From an uncultured Verrucomicrobiota bacterium (lineage in GTDB: Bacteria > Verrucomicrobiota > Verrucomicrobiia > Opitutales > Opitutaceae), in the NCBI GenBank assembly GCA_913058185.1, contig CAJXQX010000001.1:1-64000 (forward strand): DNA of 64,000 nucleotides, written 5' to 3'. The number at the start of each line of letters is the position of its first letter. Within the stretch, counting starts at the first letter, position 1. Both the position numbers and the translations under genes were made by a program. Below are positions 48,125 through 59,693 of this stretch, piece by piece. Under the pieces are notes generated by a model that was not told where the DNA came from, did not search any database, and saw only the letters and a list, made by a program, of their open reading frames with translations.

Positions 48125-48939
48125 GCAGTGACCTCCACGACAAGCGCGGTGGTATTGTCGCGACCGGATGCAGCGACGGCCTCGTCCACAAGCAGCTGCG
48201 CGATTTCTGGATCATACTTTTCTTGTAGAATGTCGGCGATGCGGTGATCCCACAGTCCATCGATGAGGCCGTCGGAGCAGATCAGGAATTTGTCGCCGGG
48301 TTCGCACGCGACGGCTCCGATTTGCGGCTCAAGAAACTGGAAACTGCTGCCGAGACCTTGCTGTAGCCCATGTTTGGCGGGATGGCTTCGCGCTTCGCGT
48401 TCGTTGATCTCACCTTTGCGGCGGAGCCAGCCCGGCCGGGTGTGATCGTTGGTGATTTGTTTCATACCTCCCGCGGCGGGGAAGTAGTAGATCCGGCTGT
48501 CGCCGACGTGACCGAAATAGAGCCAGCCGGGAGTCAGCCAGGCCAGGCTCAGCGTTGCGCCCATGCCGGAGCATTCTTCGTAGGAATTACCGAGGTAAGT
48601 GATGGCGTGGTGAATCTTGTCGAAGAGCTCTTCGAGGATATCGTTGAAACCGGTCACCATGCCACGGGCGGAGTGGCGAAAACTGCGGGGAAGAAGTTTA
48701 GCGGTCTGTTCGATCGTGATCTTACTGGCGAATTCGCCCGCAGCCTTGCCGCCCATGCCATCGCTAACGGCGAATACGAAATCCATATCGTCGAGGGAAC
48801 CTACACCAGATTTTCCGAGGTATTGGATGTCTTGTCCGTTGAAGAGGAGGCCGAGAAAGGTGTCCTCGTTATTCTTGCGAAATCGGCCCACATCAGAGTG
48901 CCCAGACCAACGGATTTTTTGCGGGATCGGTTCAGCCAT
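48121..48939 (-). CDS. PP2C-family serine/threonine phosphatase
   Basis: GHSDVGRFRKNNEDTFLG, FAVSDGMGGKAAGEFAS, YFGHVGDSRIYYF, LICSDGLIDGLWDHRI, ASGRDNTTALVVEV. Confidence 0.95.
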   Translation of the reverse strand: MAEPIPQKIRWSGHSDVGRFRKNNEDTFLGLLFNGQDIQYLGKSGVGSLDDMDFVFAVSDGMGGKAAGEFASKITIEQTAKLLPRSFRHSARGMVTGFNDILEELFDKIHHAITYLGNSYEECSGMGATLSLAWLTPGWLYFGHVGDSRIYYFPAAGGMKQITNDHTRPGWLRRKGEINEREARSHPAKHGLQQGLGSSFQFLEPQIGAVACEPGDKFLICSDGLIDGLWDHRIADILQEKYDPEIAQLLVDEAVAASGRDNTTALVVEVTA

Positions 48940-49363
48940 CGTGTGCTTCTAGATCGGTGGCTAGGACTGGTTTCAACGAGACCTCGGGATTATCGATCAA
49001 GGTGGCGAATTCGAAATCGATGAGGCAGAATTGGCCGTCGCTGTTGCGGTAGGTGATGTTGCGCAAAAACGGATCCTCGTGACGCACGCCGAATCGCTCG
49101 AGCTGCGCGAAGAGGCTTTTGATCTTTTTGTCGCTCAAGTGTTGGACTCGAGTGCCACAATTGGTGGTTACGATCTTCTTATTTTCCCAGTCTACTTCGA
49201 CAAGTTTGGGCACAAATGAGCAATTTTGCTCACCTAGGTGTTTCAAAACCGCCACTTCGATGGCCATTCTTTGGTCAGCCAGGCGATCACGGTAAGATTT
49301 GTGCACCTTGCCGTCGTAGCCGATGTGCACGCTGGCGGTGCGGGTATTTTTGGCTTCGGGCAT
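48932..49363 (-). CDS. Compact protein-kinase-like protein
   Basis: GVRHEDPFLRNITYRNSDGQFCLIDFEFA resembles an HxDxxxxN catalytic loop plus DFx; overlaps the PP2C gene by 8 nt. Confidence 0.65.
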   Translation of the reverse strand: MPEAKNTRTASVHIGYDGKVHKSYRDRLADQRMAIEVAVLKHLGEQNCSFVPKLVEVDWENKKIVTTNCGTRVQHLSDKKIKSLFAQLERFGVRHEDPFLRNITYRNSDGQFCLIDFEFATLIDNPEVSLKPVLATDLEAHDG

Positions 49364-49465
49364 GGTGGAAAGTGCGACAGTTAGGGGAGTTGGAGGAATG
49401 TTCGTCTATTCGGGCGCCAGAATCGAATCAGAAATGAGCGTTTATCCATGAATTTTATTTCTAAC

Positions 49466-49481
49466 TGGCACTTAAGGGGCT
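49466..49481 (+). promoter_or_regulatory. Candidate sigma-54 -24/-12 element upstream of glutamine synthetase
   Basis: TGGCAC-TTAAG-GGGCT has GG/GC at the spacing of TGGCAC-N5-TTGCA, about 115 nt before the glnA ATG. Confidence 0.3.
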
Positions 49482-49595
49482 CTATTTGAGAAGGTGTTGG
49501 CTTGATTCTAGCTAACTTTTATTTGCCGGCCACCTTCCGTGGCACCGGCGCTTAAGCAGCAAACTCTTCTTATTCGTTACTAGACCCTTACAGAT

Positions 49596-50630
49596 ATGGC
49601 TAAACTGAAACTGGAATACATCTGGCTCGACGGCTACACGCCAGTCGCTGGCCTCCGTGGTAAAACTAAGATCGTCGATGGCGATCCCGAGAACTTCTCG
49701 CTCGAAGACTGCCCAGAATGGGGCTTCGACGGTAGCTCGACCAAGCAGGCCGAGGGCAGCAACTCCGATTGCTTGCTCAAGCCAGTCGCGCTCTACCCGG
49801 ACACGAGCCGGATCAACGGATTCGTCGTGATGACCGAAGTTATGCTCCCTGACGGGTCTCCGCATCCTTCCAATACGCGCGCCACCATCCTCGACGAAGT
49901 GGACACCTGGTTCGGCTTCGAGCAGGAATACTTCTTTTATCAACACGGTCGCCCACTCGGCTTCCCTGAGGGAGGATATCCAGCCCCTCAGGGTGGTTAC
50001 TACACCGGCGTAGGTTTCGGTAACGTAGGCGACATCGCCCGCACCATTGTTGAGGAGCATCTCGATGCTTGTCTCGACGCCGGCATCAACCACGAAGGCA
50101 TCAATGCCGAAGTGGCCAAGGGCCAGTGGGAATTCCAAGTCTTCGGCAAGGGCTCCAAACGTGCCGCCGATGAGATCTGGGTGGCTCGCTACCTTCTCCA
50201 ACGTATCGGTGAGAAGTATGGCGTGGACATTGAGTATCACTGTAAACCACTCCTCGGCGCCTACGACGATCCAATGGATTGGAATGGCTCCGGTATGCAC
50301 TGTAACTTCTCCACCAAGTATATGCGTGAAGTAGGCGGCGAAGATTACTTCAAGGCTCTCATGGACGCCTTCTCGAAGTTCCGCGAAGAACACATCGCAG
50401 TTTACGGACCGGACAACCACCTGCGTCTGACCGGCCTACACGAGACCCAATCGATCGACCAATTCTCTTGGGGAATCGCCGATCGTGGCGCTTCGATCCG
50501 CGTTCCTCACGGCTTCAAAGAAGCCGGTTGGAAAGGCTACCTTGAGGATCGCCGTCCAAACTCGGCGGGCGACCCTTATGCGATCGCTTCCCGCGTGCTT
50601 CAGACCATCGCGACGGTTCCGAACAGCTAA
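49596..50630 (+). CDS. Glutamine synthetase, type II (eukaryote-like short form)
   Basis: KLEYIWLDGYTPVAGLRGKTKI, PEWGFDGSSTKQAEGSNSDCLLKPVA, WNGSGMHCNFSTKYMR, YLEDRRPNSAGDPY. Confidence 0.95.
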   Translation: MAKLKLEYIWLDGYTPVAGLRGKTKIVDGDPENFSLEDCPEWGFDGSSTKQAEGSNSDCLLKPVALYPDTSRINGFVVMTEVMLPDGSPHPSNTRATILDEVDTWFGFEQEYFFYQHGRPLGFPEGGYPAPQGGYYTGVGFGNVGDIARTIVEEHLDACLDAGINHEGINAEVAKGQWEFQVFGKGSKRAADEIWVARYLLQRIGEKYGVDIEYHCKPLLGAYDDPMDWNGSGMHCNFSTKYMREVGGEDYFKALMDAFSKFREEHIAVYGPDNHLRLTGLHETQSIDQFSWGIADRGASIRVPHGFKEAGWKGYLEDRRPNSAGDPYAIASRVLQTIATVPNS

Positions 50631-50659
50631 GGCGGTTTCTCGTCTTCTAGGATTTTCGA

Positions 50660-50688
50660 CCACCTCGCTGCGGCGGGGTGGTTTTTTT
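50660..50688 (+). terminator. Rho-independent terminator after glutamine synthetase
   Basis: ccacc-tcgctgcggcgg-ggtgg followed by ttttttt. Confidence 0.85.
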
Positions 50689-50730
50689 CGGTCGCGCTGG
50701 AAGGGGTGATGGCGATTCTTGGGAGCGAAC

Positions 50731-50994
50731 ATGGCAGTGAAATCGCCCCAATCCTTCGCCACCTCGATCGATTAATTGATCGCCGTTTTGCTGGCGGGCT
50801 GGTCGGGCTTTGAGTTCTATCACGCTCCTGAAGTTCGCGAGCAGCTGCTGTGGGGCGGATTCTGTTTCTTCAACGTGTTATTTATTTCCTTCCTGAAGGT
50901 TTGGTTTTGGCTAGAGATGCACAGTAATCGCGTGCTGCGGGAATTGAAGCGAGTGGAGTTGCTTTTGGAGTATCACTCTCGGTCCGTGTCTTAG
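50731..50994 (+). CDS. Small membrane protein with an in-frame TAA at codon 15 (or TTG restart at 50776)
   Basis: ATG at 50731 after GGGAG reads MAVKSPQSFATSID-TAA-LIAVLLAGWSGFEFYHAPEVREQLLWGGFCFFNVLFISFLKVWFWLEMHSNRVLRELKRVELLLEY in one frame. Confidence 0.5.
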
Positions 50995-51015
50995 TTCTCC
51001 GGACTGTCCGCCAAC

Positions 51016-51047
51016 AAAAAGCCCGGACTGAAATGGTCCGGGCTTTG
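51016..51047. terminator. Bidirectional rho-independent terminator between the small membrane gene and ilvB
   Basis: aaaaagcccggac-tgaaatg-gtccgggcttt. Confidence 0.85.
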
Positions 51048-51070
51048 TTGTGAATTGTTTGGGTGAAGCT

Positions 51071-52867
<1,797 letters not shown>

Positions 52868-53179
52868 AAGGGATTCGATAAAAACTTACCCGTTTGGGCA
52901 CTGGCAAGCGTGTAACGCGCCACCGAAACAAGCAAACGAGCCCTGCGATCTATACGGCAACGATGTAGTCTGGCTGTGCCGACCCGCAAAATATCTAGTA
53001 TCTGGAGTTCGCGGAGGCGAGAAGGCGGCGTTCGGGAGAGGCAAGCAAAGTCAACGTCGCTGGGTTGAGGGCAGGGCTCGCGGCCTTCATCGGAGGTGAT
53101 TCTGGGTAATCCTAGCCTTAGCTCGGATTCCGATTCTTCCAGAGCGGTGGCAACCACTTTCAAATGCTGGGCCAATATT

Positions 53180-53464
53180 TCAAATTGGCGCCGCTTCTTG
53201 GGGAGGTGAAACCATGGTCTCAGGGCTGAATTGCCCTTCCCCTAGCGGTTTCACGGATCCGTCTTCAATGGGAAAGTCAGTCAGGGATAACGCGAACTTC
53301 GCCGGCGTGTATTTCCGATACGAGTAGAAGGTTGGGAAACCCATATCTTTGAGGCTCCCGGTCGGACCACTGCTCTGGGTCGGATTATGAATAGTGAAGG
53401 GGTTGACCGGCTGAGCTCGAAGCGATGAACCACATATTCCGGCGGTCAAGACGGCCAAAGCCAC
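53180..53464 (-). CDS. Small secreted hypothetical protein
   Basis: 94-aa ORF with N-terminal hydrophobic signal-like segment. Confidence 0.45.
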   Translation of the reverse strand: MALAVLTAGICGSSLRAQPVNPFTIHNPTQSSGPTGSLKDMGFPTFYSYRKYTPAKFALSLTDFPIEDGSVKPLGEGQFSPETMVSPPQEAAPI

Positions 53465-53587
53465 GGAGGGAAGCAGCTTTTAATTATGTAAACTCATAAC
53501 AAAACAAGCCTTTGGGTAATCACCCCGGGACGCGCGCGCGGGCACTTTTGAGATTGGTTTGTTATCGATGAGGATCAGGCTCCGATC

Positions 53588-54373
53588 GTGATTCGTATAC
53601 TTTTTATTGGTGATATAGTCGGCCGTCCCGGTCGGGATAAAATAGCAACTTGGGTCGCTCGATTGCGTCAAAAGCACAATTTGGACTTCATTATAGCCAA
53701 TGGAGAAAATGCCGCCGCTGGCGCCGGGATCACCGGATCGATCGCCCGCACGCTGCTGGAACAAGGCATCGACGCGATCACTTTGGGGGATCACGTGTGG
53801 GATCAGAGGGGCTGGGAGCACGAAATCGATGAATTCGAGCGGGTGTGCCGTCCGGCAAATCTGCCCGCGTCATCCCCTGGAAAGGATCATGTGATATTGA
53901 AAAAAGGAAATTTCCGATTGGCGGTATTCACCGTGCTGGGGCGGACGTTTGTGAATATGAAGGGGGAATGCCCGTTTCTCGCGGCCGATGTGATGCTGGC
54001 CAAAACGGTGGGGGCCAACGGCGCCGACGCCGCTTTGGTTGAGATTCACGCGGAGGCGACCTCGGAAAAAATTGCTCTCGGTTGGCACTTGGATGGCCGA
54101 GCGGCTGCGGTGCTGGGCACCCACACCCATGTGCCCACGGCGGATGCGGAGGTGCGGCCTAAAGGCACCGCGTTCATTACCGATGTCGGAATGACCGGTC
54201 CTTACCATGGTGTCTTAGGCCGCGAAGTAGAACCCGTTGTGAGCCGTTTTTTGGACGGAATGCCTCGCCGTTTCGCCGTCGCATCCGAAGACGTGCGATT
54301 GAGCGGCGCCCTCGTCGACTACGATCCCGAATCGAAGAAAGCGACGCGCTGCGAACTACTCGTCGTGAAGTAG
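53588..54373 (+). CDS. YmdB-family metallophosphoesterase
   Basis: IRILFIGDIVGRPGRDKI, FIIANGENAAAGAGIT, TLGDHVWDQ, VLGTHTHVPTADAEVRPKGTAFITDVGMTGPY. Confidence 0.95.
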   Translation: MIRILFIGDIVGRPGRDKIATWVARLRQKHNLDFIIANGENAAAGAGITGSIARTLLEQGIDAITLGDHVWDQRGWEHEIDEFERVCRPANLPASSPGKDHVILKKGNFRLAVFTVLGRTFVNMKGECPFLAADVMLAKTVGANGADAALVEIHAEATSEKIALGWHLDGRAAAVLGTHTHVPTADAEVRPKGTAFITDVGMTGPYHGVLGREVEPVVSRFLDGMPRRFAVASEDVRLSGALVDYDPESKKATRCELLVVK

Positions 54374-54386
54374 TTCAAGGCGACGT

Positions 54387-56516
54387 CTACTGAACGATTA
54401 CATTGCCCCAATACGCCCAATCGAAAGCTTCATTGGGACCGGGACGGGTCGAGAAACGGATCTGAGTTGGGCGAGGAGAGGGCAATGGCAAAGAGATAGA
54501 CAGTTTGCCTCGATCCGCGGGTTCTCCGAATGGATCAGCAAACCGTTCGAATAGCTGGGATTCGTCTCCTGCGGCATCGCGTGTCCATATTTGAAAACTC
54601 ACGCCGTCGGAGTGTTCATGTGGTTTTTGGTAGACCTCTTCCTGCAATCCGAATTCGGCGAATACCTCGGTCGCATCCTCCGCTATGTCGACCCAAAAAT
54701 CGTTGTCCGGGTGTGAGATCATGACGAATCTATCGGATTCGAACTTAATACCCATTCCGAATTTTGAACGATAGTGGCTCGGAGTGGGATGGATTTGAAA
54801 GAATATGCTTTCTGATTGATTCGTCGTTACGGCAGACTTTTTACTACCGGGGATAATCGGATCGGTGTTAGGGACCGGTAAGGGGATTTCGGATCCCGCC
54901 GGACGTTCTAGTTGTTGGTGGTCGTTGGGATGATTTACCATGTGAGCCATCAACCGGTATCGGAGTTTTCTGCCAACTCGCAAATCCGAATTCCCATCTG
55001 TGAGTAGCACCGGCGACTCGAGATCAAACTGAGCCGTCAGGGCCGCTATCAGGTCCGTGTTTCCCCGATAATCAGCCGTTATTAATAATCCTGAAACAGG
55101 CACGTCTTTCCATTTCTCCAAAAGTTCCTCGAAGGCATCCGGATCGCGGGTGAATGGGTCTCGAATCATCAAGCACCGTCGTTCCATATAGTAGGCAATA
55201 CTGGGCGACCAACTTTCTCCCAAAACCACGACTGCTTCGTCGGCAGGAAAAGTATCGCGAATAAAGAGCTCCATTCGCTCTCCACCGTTGCTGTTCAGAA
55301 ATTGGGAGGGGGCGTATTTCTCGAAATACCCGTTGAGTTGAATTCCGCTCACCGCGAGCACCACCAACGGAGCCATAATTCGGGCTGGGAGACCTTGTCC
55401 GAATTCTCTGACGAAGCACCCGATTGCCAGCAATGGGATCAAGGCCATGGCGTAAAAGTAGTAGTCGTGAATCTGATACAGTCCGGGGAAGGTGAGCCAA
55501 ACGGCAATCGACCATAGGAAAATAATTAAGATCATGGGCGATTTCCGCATGACGGCCGCGGCCAGTCCACCGAGCCCCAAAATTGCGAAGATCCAGCCGG
55601 GAAACAGAGCGAAGCTGAAGTTTTGGATGAGACTTTCCCAAACGGAGAAATCTATGCGATCACTCCATGATCCGAGGTTGAAATCACGTAAGTTTTCGGA
55701 AGTCAGAAAAAGGCCGTCCGGTGATTGCCGCTTGATGCGATCAGCTGTGGCGACCCACCAAATTCCAGCCAAAATGGGTGGAATGGCACTGATAGCTGCC
55801 CAGCTTAAATTTCGGTTGGCTTGCTCGGCCCCCAACGTGCGTCGAATTTTCAGGAACCACCAAATTCCGCCGACTAGAGCACCGATTCCCCAAACCATAA
55901 AGGTCGTTACTTTAACCACCGCGGCCAGACTGCCGCAAATGAAGGTAAGCAACCACCACCCCCAGTGGGCCGACCTACTCAGACGGATAAATCCGTAGAG
56001 AAACCACAGGCTAAAACAGAGAGCGGTCGATTCGATTAAAATGGCTCGCGTAAAATAGATAAAAACCGGTGCGGTTAGCACGAGCACCAGAACGTAATTA
56101 ATTTGTTCTGGTTGAAATCGAATTTCTCGTAACAGGAGGACGATCGCGGGTAGGCAGAGGTAGAAACAGAAAATTGAGACCACTCGGCCGCTTAACGCCG
56201 TCGTTAGATCGAATTGCTGGCCCAACCACGCAGCAGTCCATTGGTAGAGAGGGAACTCCATGGGAATCGACCATGGGGGCCCAAATAACGGCGTTGGATA
56301 TGCCAACGAGTAATCCTGATCTTTCTGAATGAACTTAATACTCAATCCGGTCTGGGCCTGACGAAACTCGTGTCCGGCCAGAAACCCCGATTCGATATTC
56401 TTGGTGGTCAGAATGACGTGTAGAATGAGCGCGATCGCGACGAGAACGAACGAAGCGTGCCGTATTCCAAAACGATGTTTCTTCAGAGCGGATTGATTGA
56501 GTGCAGGTGCGGACAA
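54387..56516 (-). CDS. ArnT/GT39-like membrane glycosyltransferase with C-terminal extracytoplasmic domain (copy A)
   Basis: GHEFRQAQTGLSIKFIQKDQDYSLAYPTPLFGPPWSIPMEFPLYQW then multiple TMs; C-terminal ~150-aa domain ending FDWAYWGNVIVQ. Confidence 0.8.
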   Translation of the reverse strand: MSAPALNQSALKKHRFGIRHASFVLVAIALILHVILTTKNIESGFLAGHEFRQAQTGLSIKFIQKDQDYSLAYPTPLFGPPWSIPMEFPLYQWTAAWLGQQFDLTTALSGRVVSIFCFYLCLPAIVLLLREIRFQPEQINYVLVLVLTAPVFIYFTRAILIESTALCFSLWFLYGFIRLSRSAHWGWWLLTFICGSLAAVVKVTTFMVWGIGALVGGIWWFLKIRRTLGAEQANRNLSWAAISAIPPILAGIWWVATADRIKRQSPDGLFLTSENLRDFNLGSWSDRIDFSVWESLIQNFSFALFPGWIFAILGLGGLAAAVMRKSPMILIIFLWSIAVWLTFPGLYQIHDYYFYAMALIPLLAIGCFVREFGQGLPARIMAPLVVLAVSGIQLNGYFEKYAPSQFLNSNGGERMELFIRDTFPADEAVVVLGESWSPSIAYYMERRCLMIRDPFTRDPDAFEELLEKWKDVPVSGLLITADYRGNTDLIAALTAQFDLESPVLLTDGNSDLRVGRKLRYRLMAHMVNHPNDHQQLERPAGSEIPLPVPNTDPIIPGSKKSAVTTNQSESIFFQIHPTPSHYRSKFGMGIKFESDRFVMISHPDNDFWVDIAEDATEVFAEFGLQEEVYQKPHEHSDGVSFQIWTRDAAGDESQLFERFADPFGEPADRGKLSISLPLPSPRPTQIRFSTRPGPNEAFDWAYWGNVIVQ

Positions 56517-56538
56517 AATGGGGTGGGTATCGTGCTAT

Positions 56539-58674
56539 CTAGCGGATCTCAACCGATTGCCAGTAAGCCCAATCGAAATTGTAGTTTTGTCGGGATCGGG
56601 TGCTTAGTATTACTTCGGATAGATCTGTAGGTAAGTCGATTACGAATTCACCGCCGGATTGATGTTCTGGAATGTGGGCTGGGTCTAAAAGATGTTGAGC
56701 CAGCTCGAACTCTTGGCCCGTTGAGTCTATTCCGCGCACCGTGAATATGACCCCGTCCGAGTCGTCGACGGCATTATACGATCCGCTATCCATGCCAATT
56801 TGATAACTCACGGTTGACGCTCCCGCGGGAAGGCGAATCCACATATCCGAATCTGGGTGGGCTCCCAGCACTGTGCTGCCGTTGTGGTGGCTTGCTCCGA
56901 GCCCAAACATACACCGATATTGGTAAGGCGCGGGAACGATCGGAAAGAACTGCAGTTGAGCTTGCAGGCTCGTAACCGCTTGAATTGACCCATCGGCAAT
57001 GATGGGTTCGGCGACAGGCGGAGGCGGTGGAGCATCGGGGACTCCGATGATTTCAACCCCAGAGTAATCCATATTCTCGGCCAATCGGATCAGAGTCGGG
57101 GAGCGGAGGCTTTTCGCTAGGTAGACGTCGCTATTCGAGTGAGTCACCGAAGGGTCCGACTCTAAGCCCAGACTTTGGGTAATCAGGTTGATCGCGTCTG
57201 GATTTCGTTCTTGGGGGACGGTTACGACCAAGGCCGAAACTTCCGTCTCTTCAAGATTCGCCAGATGCATCACCAATTTCTCGTTCGAATTCTCTACATC
57301 TTGCCGAATCATGATGCCGCGGCGTTGGGTGTAATAGGGGACGACTGGGGCCCAGTCTTGCCCCATAACTACGATGGCACTGTTAAGCGGCAGCATATCT
57401 TTCATGAAGTTGTTCAAGCCTGTCCCGCCGTTACTAACTAAGTTTTGATAGGGCCAATAGTTACGATGGTAGCTGGCCGCCTGACTTATTAGGATACCGG
57501 TGAGTCCGACGACCGAAACCCACTTCATGATGCGATGATGCAGCCATTGATCGAGGATGACTCCCAGGGCGCACACTGGCAGCACCGCCACCGCATAGAA
57601 ATAGTAATCGTGACGATGATACAAAACCGGGAAAAGCATCAAGGTCGCCCCAAACCAAAGCACCAGGATCATCGATTTTTTACCCGCTTGTCTAAACGTG
57701 AACATACCTCCTGCGATTACCAGTAGCAGGGTCCACCAGGGTAGGGTTCCTTTGCTCATTTCCCGAGCCAGGGAGTTCAGTGATTCTCCGCCCACTCGGT
57801 CTTGCCATCCGCCAAAGTTAACACCCGAAAGAGCCGACGAGACCAGATTGGATCCACCCGGGGATAGCGCCTTGATCGCGTCAGTAAAGTGCAACCAGCC
57901 GAGGATACTGCATCCGGGAACACTGGCCACCAATACACCCCAGCCAACGGTCTTCGACAGAGCGCGAATACCGCCAATTTTCCATTCCCGCCAACTCCAG
58001 CAGAGCCCGATGATCGCAGCTGCGGCGCACCACGGAATGAAGGTGGTGACTTTCACCAGGATCGCGATCCCTCCGGCTAGAGCCGCCGTCACCGTCCACC
58101 CGAGATTGGGGTGGCGACACATGCGATCGAAGAGCCACAGAAACCAAATACTGGCCATCAATGCCATTGATTCGATCAACACCGTCCGAGCATAGAAAAC
58201 GTAAACCGGTGTGAGTAGGATCAGAGCGAGACACAACCGACTCGATCCGAGGGATAATCTCCACCTTCGCAAAAGGAGATAGATCGCCGGTAAAGTCAGA
58301 TAGAAACAAGCGAGCGATACAAAACGGGCGCCGAAAGGAATCGTCCAACTGGTAAGATTTGAAACTCCCGCCACCGTCCATTGATACAACGGGAACTCCA
58401 TGGGAATGGACCAGGGTGGGCCGAACAATGGAGTAGGGTATGCCAACGAGAAATCGTCATCACGTTGGATGAAAAGAATGCTCAGTGCCGTCTGGGTTTG
58501 GCGAAATTCATGACCTGCCAAATTGCCCATGCCCAGATGGTGCGTTGCGACCAACAGGTTCACGGTCAGCGCCAACCAGAAAAAGGCCTTGATGGCTCGC
58601 TGACGAAAAATCGACGTCAAATTTGCTTCCGTCTGATCAGCTTTCGGCAGCAAGGGTGGCCTCCGTGAAAACAC
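56539..58674 (-). CDS. ArnT/GT39-like membrane glycosyltransferase with C-terminal extracytoplasmic domain (copy B)
   Basis: GHEFRQTQTALSILFIQRDDDFSLAYPTPLFGPPWSIPMEFPLYQW; C-terminus FDWAYWQSVEIR. Tandem paralog of copy A. Confidence 0.8.
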   Translation of the reverse strand: MFSRRPPLLPKADQTEANLTSIFRQRAIKAFFWLALTVNLLVATHHLGMGNLAGHEFRQTQTALSILFIQRDDDFSLAYPTPLFGPPWSIPMEFPLYQWTVAGVSNLTSWTIPFGARFVSLACFYLTLPAIYLLLRRWRLSLGSSRLCLALILLTPVYVFYARTVLIESMALMASIWFLWLFDRMCRHPNLGWTVTAALAGGIAILVKVTTFIPWCAAAAIIGLCWSWREWKIGGIRALSKTVGWGVLVASVPGCSILGWLHFTDAIKALSPGGSNLVSSALSGVNFGGWQDRVGGESLNSLAREMSKGTLPWWTLLLVIAGGMFTFRQAGKKSMILVLWFGATLMLFPVLYHRHDYYFYAVAVLPVCALGVILDQWLHHRIMKWVSVVGLTGILISQAASYHRNYWPYQNLVSNGGTGLNNFMKDMLPLNSAIVVMGQDWAPVVPYYTQRRGIMIRQDVENSNEKLVMHLANLEETEVSALVVTVPQERNPDAINLITQSLGLESDPSVTHSNSDVYLAKSLRSPTLIRLAENMDYSGVEIIGVPDAPPPPPVAEPIIADGSIQAVTSLQAQLQFFPIVPAPYQYRCMFGLGASHHNGSTVLGAHPDSDMWIRLPAGASTVSYQIGMDSGSYNAVDDSDGVIFTVRGIDSTGQEFELAQHLLDPAHIPEHQSGGEFVIDLPTDLSEVILSTRSRQNYNFDWAYWQSVEIR

Positions 58675-59620
58675 CTATGTTGCGGAAGCGTTGGTAGCGG
58701 GATTCAACCAGTTGCTCCGGGGTGAGCCCCTTCAAGTCATCTAGGTGTTTTTGGAGCGCCGTTCGGAGAAATTCGGTGGTCTTCTTGGCGTCGTGGTGGG
58801 CGCCGCCAAAGGGTTCGGCAATCACTTCATCCACAATGCCAAATTTATCTAATGAGACGGAATCGAGTTTCAGCGCGGCCGATGCTTGCGGTGCGGCCGC
58901 TGCGTCGCGCCAGAGAATGGCGGCGCAACCTTCCGGCGTAATCACTGAGTAGTAACTGTTCTCCATCATGAGCACTCGATTGGTCACCCCGATACCTAAC
59001 GCGCCGCCAGATCCACCTTCGCCAATGATCACCGCGATGGACGGCACTTTCAGCATCGCCATTTCTCGTAGGTTGACGGCGATCGCTTCGGATACATGCC
59101 GCTCTTCCGAGCCGATTCCGGGATAGGCACCTTGAGTGTCGATAAAGGAGAGGACGGGGATATTAAATTTCTCCGCGAGCTTCATTAAGCGCAGCGCTTT
59201 ACGATACCCTTCTGGTTGAGGGAGCCCGAAATTGCGGGCGATTTTTTCCTTGGTATCGCGCCCTTTTTGCTGGGCGATAATCATGACAGATTGCCCGCCG
59301 AAAAAGCCGGTGCCACCGATCAGGGCTTGGTCGTCATTAAATTGGCGATCGCCGTGTAGTTCTTGGAACCCGCTGATCAGACTGCCCACGTAATCGAGTG
59401 AATACGGGCGTTGCGGATGACGGGCGATCAGCACGCGCTGCCACGGCGTGAGGTTGGAGTATATACTCCGCTGAGTCGCCTCGATCTTTTCGGTAATCGC
59501 GGCGATCTCACTATCCAAGTCGAGGTTGTTTTCCATCGACTGTTGACGAAGTCCCTCGAGCTGAGCGGTCAGGTCTCGGAGGGGCTTTTCAAATTCCAGC
59601 GTGTAGGCAGGCGTATCCAT
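58637..59620 (-). CDS. accA: Acetyl-CoA carboxylase carboxyltransferase subunit alpha
   Basis: LARHPQRPYSLDYV-type motif (IARHPQRPYSLDYVGSLI), LSFIDTQGAYPGIGSEERHVSEAIAVNLREM, GEGGSGGALGIGVTNRVLMMENSYYSVITPEGCAAILWRD. Confidence 0.96.
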   Translation of the reverse strand: MDTPAYTLEFEKPLRDLTAQLEGLRQQSMENNLDLDSEIAAITEKIEATQRSIYSNLTPWQRVLIARHPQRPYSLDYVGSLISGFQELHGDRQFNDDQALIGGTGFFGGQSVMIIAQQKGRDTKEKIARNFGLPQPEGYRKALRLMKLAEKFNIPVLSFIDTQGAYPGIGSEERHVSEAIAVNLREMAMLKVPSIAVIIGEGGSGGALGIGVTNRVLMMENSYYSVITPEGCAAILWRDAAAAPQASAALKLDSVSLDKFGIVDEVIAEPFGGAHHDAKKTTEFLRTALQKHLDDLKGLTPEQLVESRYQRFRNIGVFTEATLAAES

Positions 59621-59693
59621 TCGCGCGGAGGCTAGGCGGGGTAGTTTGGCTGTGTCAATGAGCCGAAATTGCGGCTCAGTTCGAAGTTTGAGG

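Noticed and set aside
49512-50420. 302-aa minus-strand ORF
   Set aside because: Antisense shadow of the glutamine synthetase gene, which has clear family motifs on the plus strand.
53528-53545. cgcgcgcgcgggc run as a possible Z-DNA element
   Set aside because: Too short and in a GC-rich background; no support for function.
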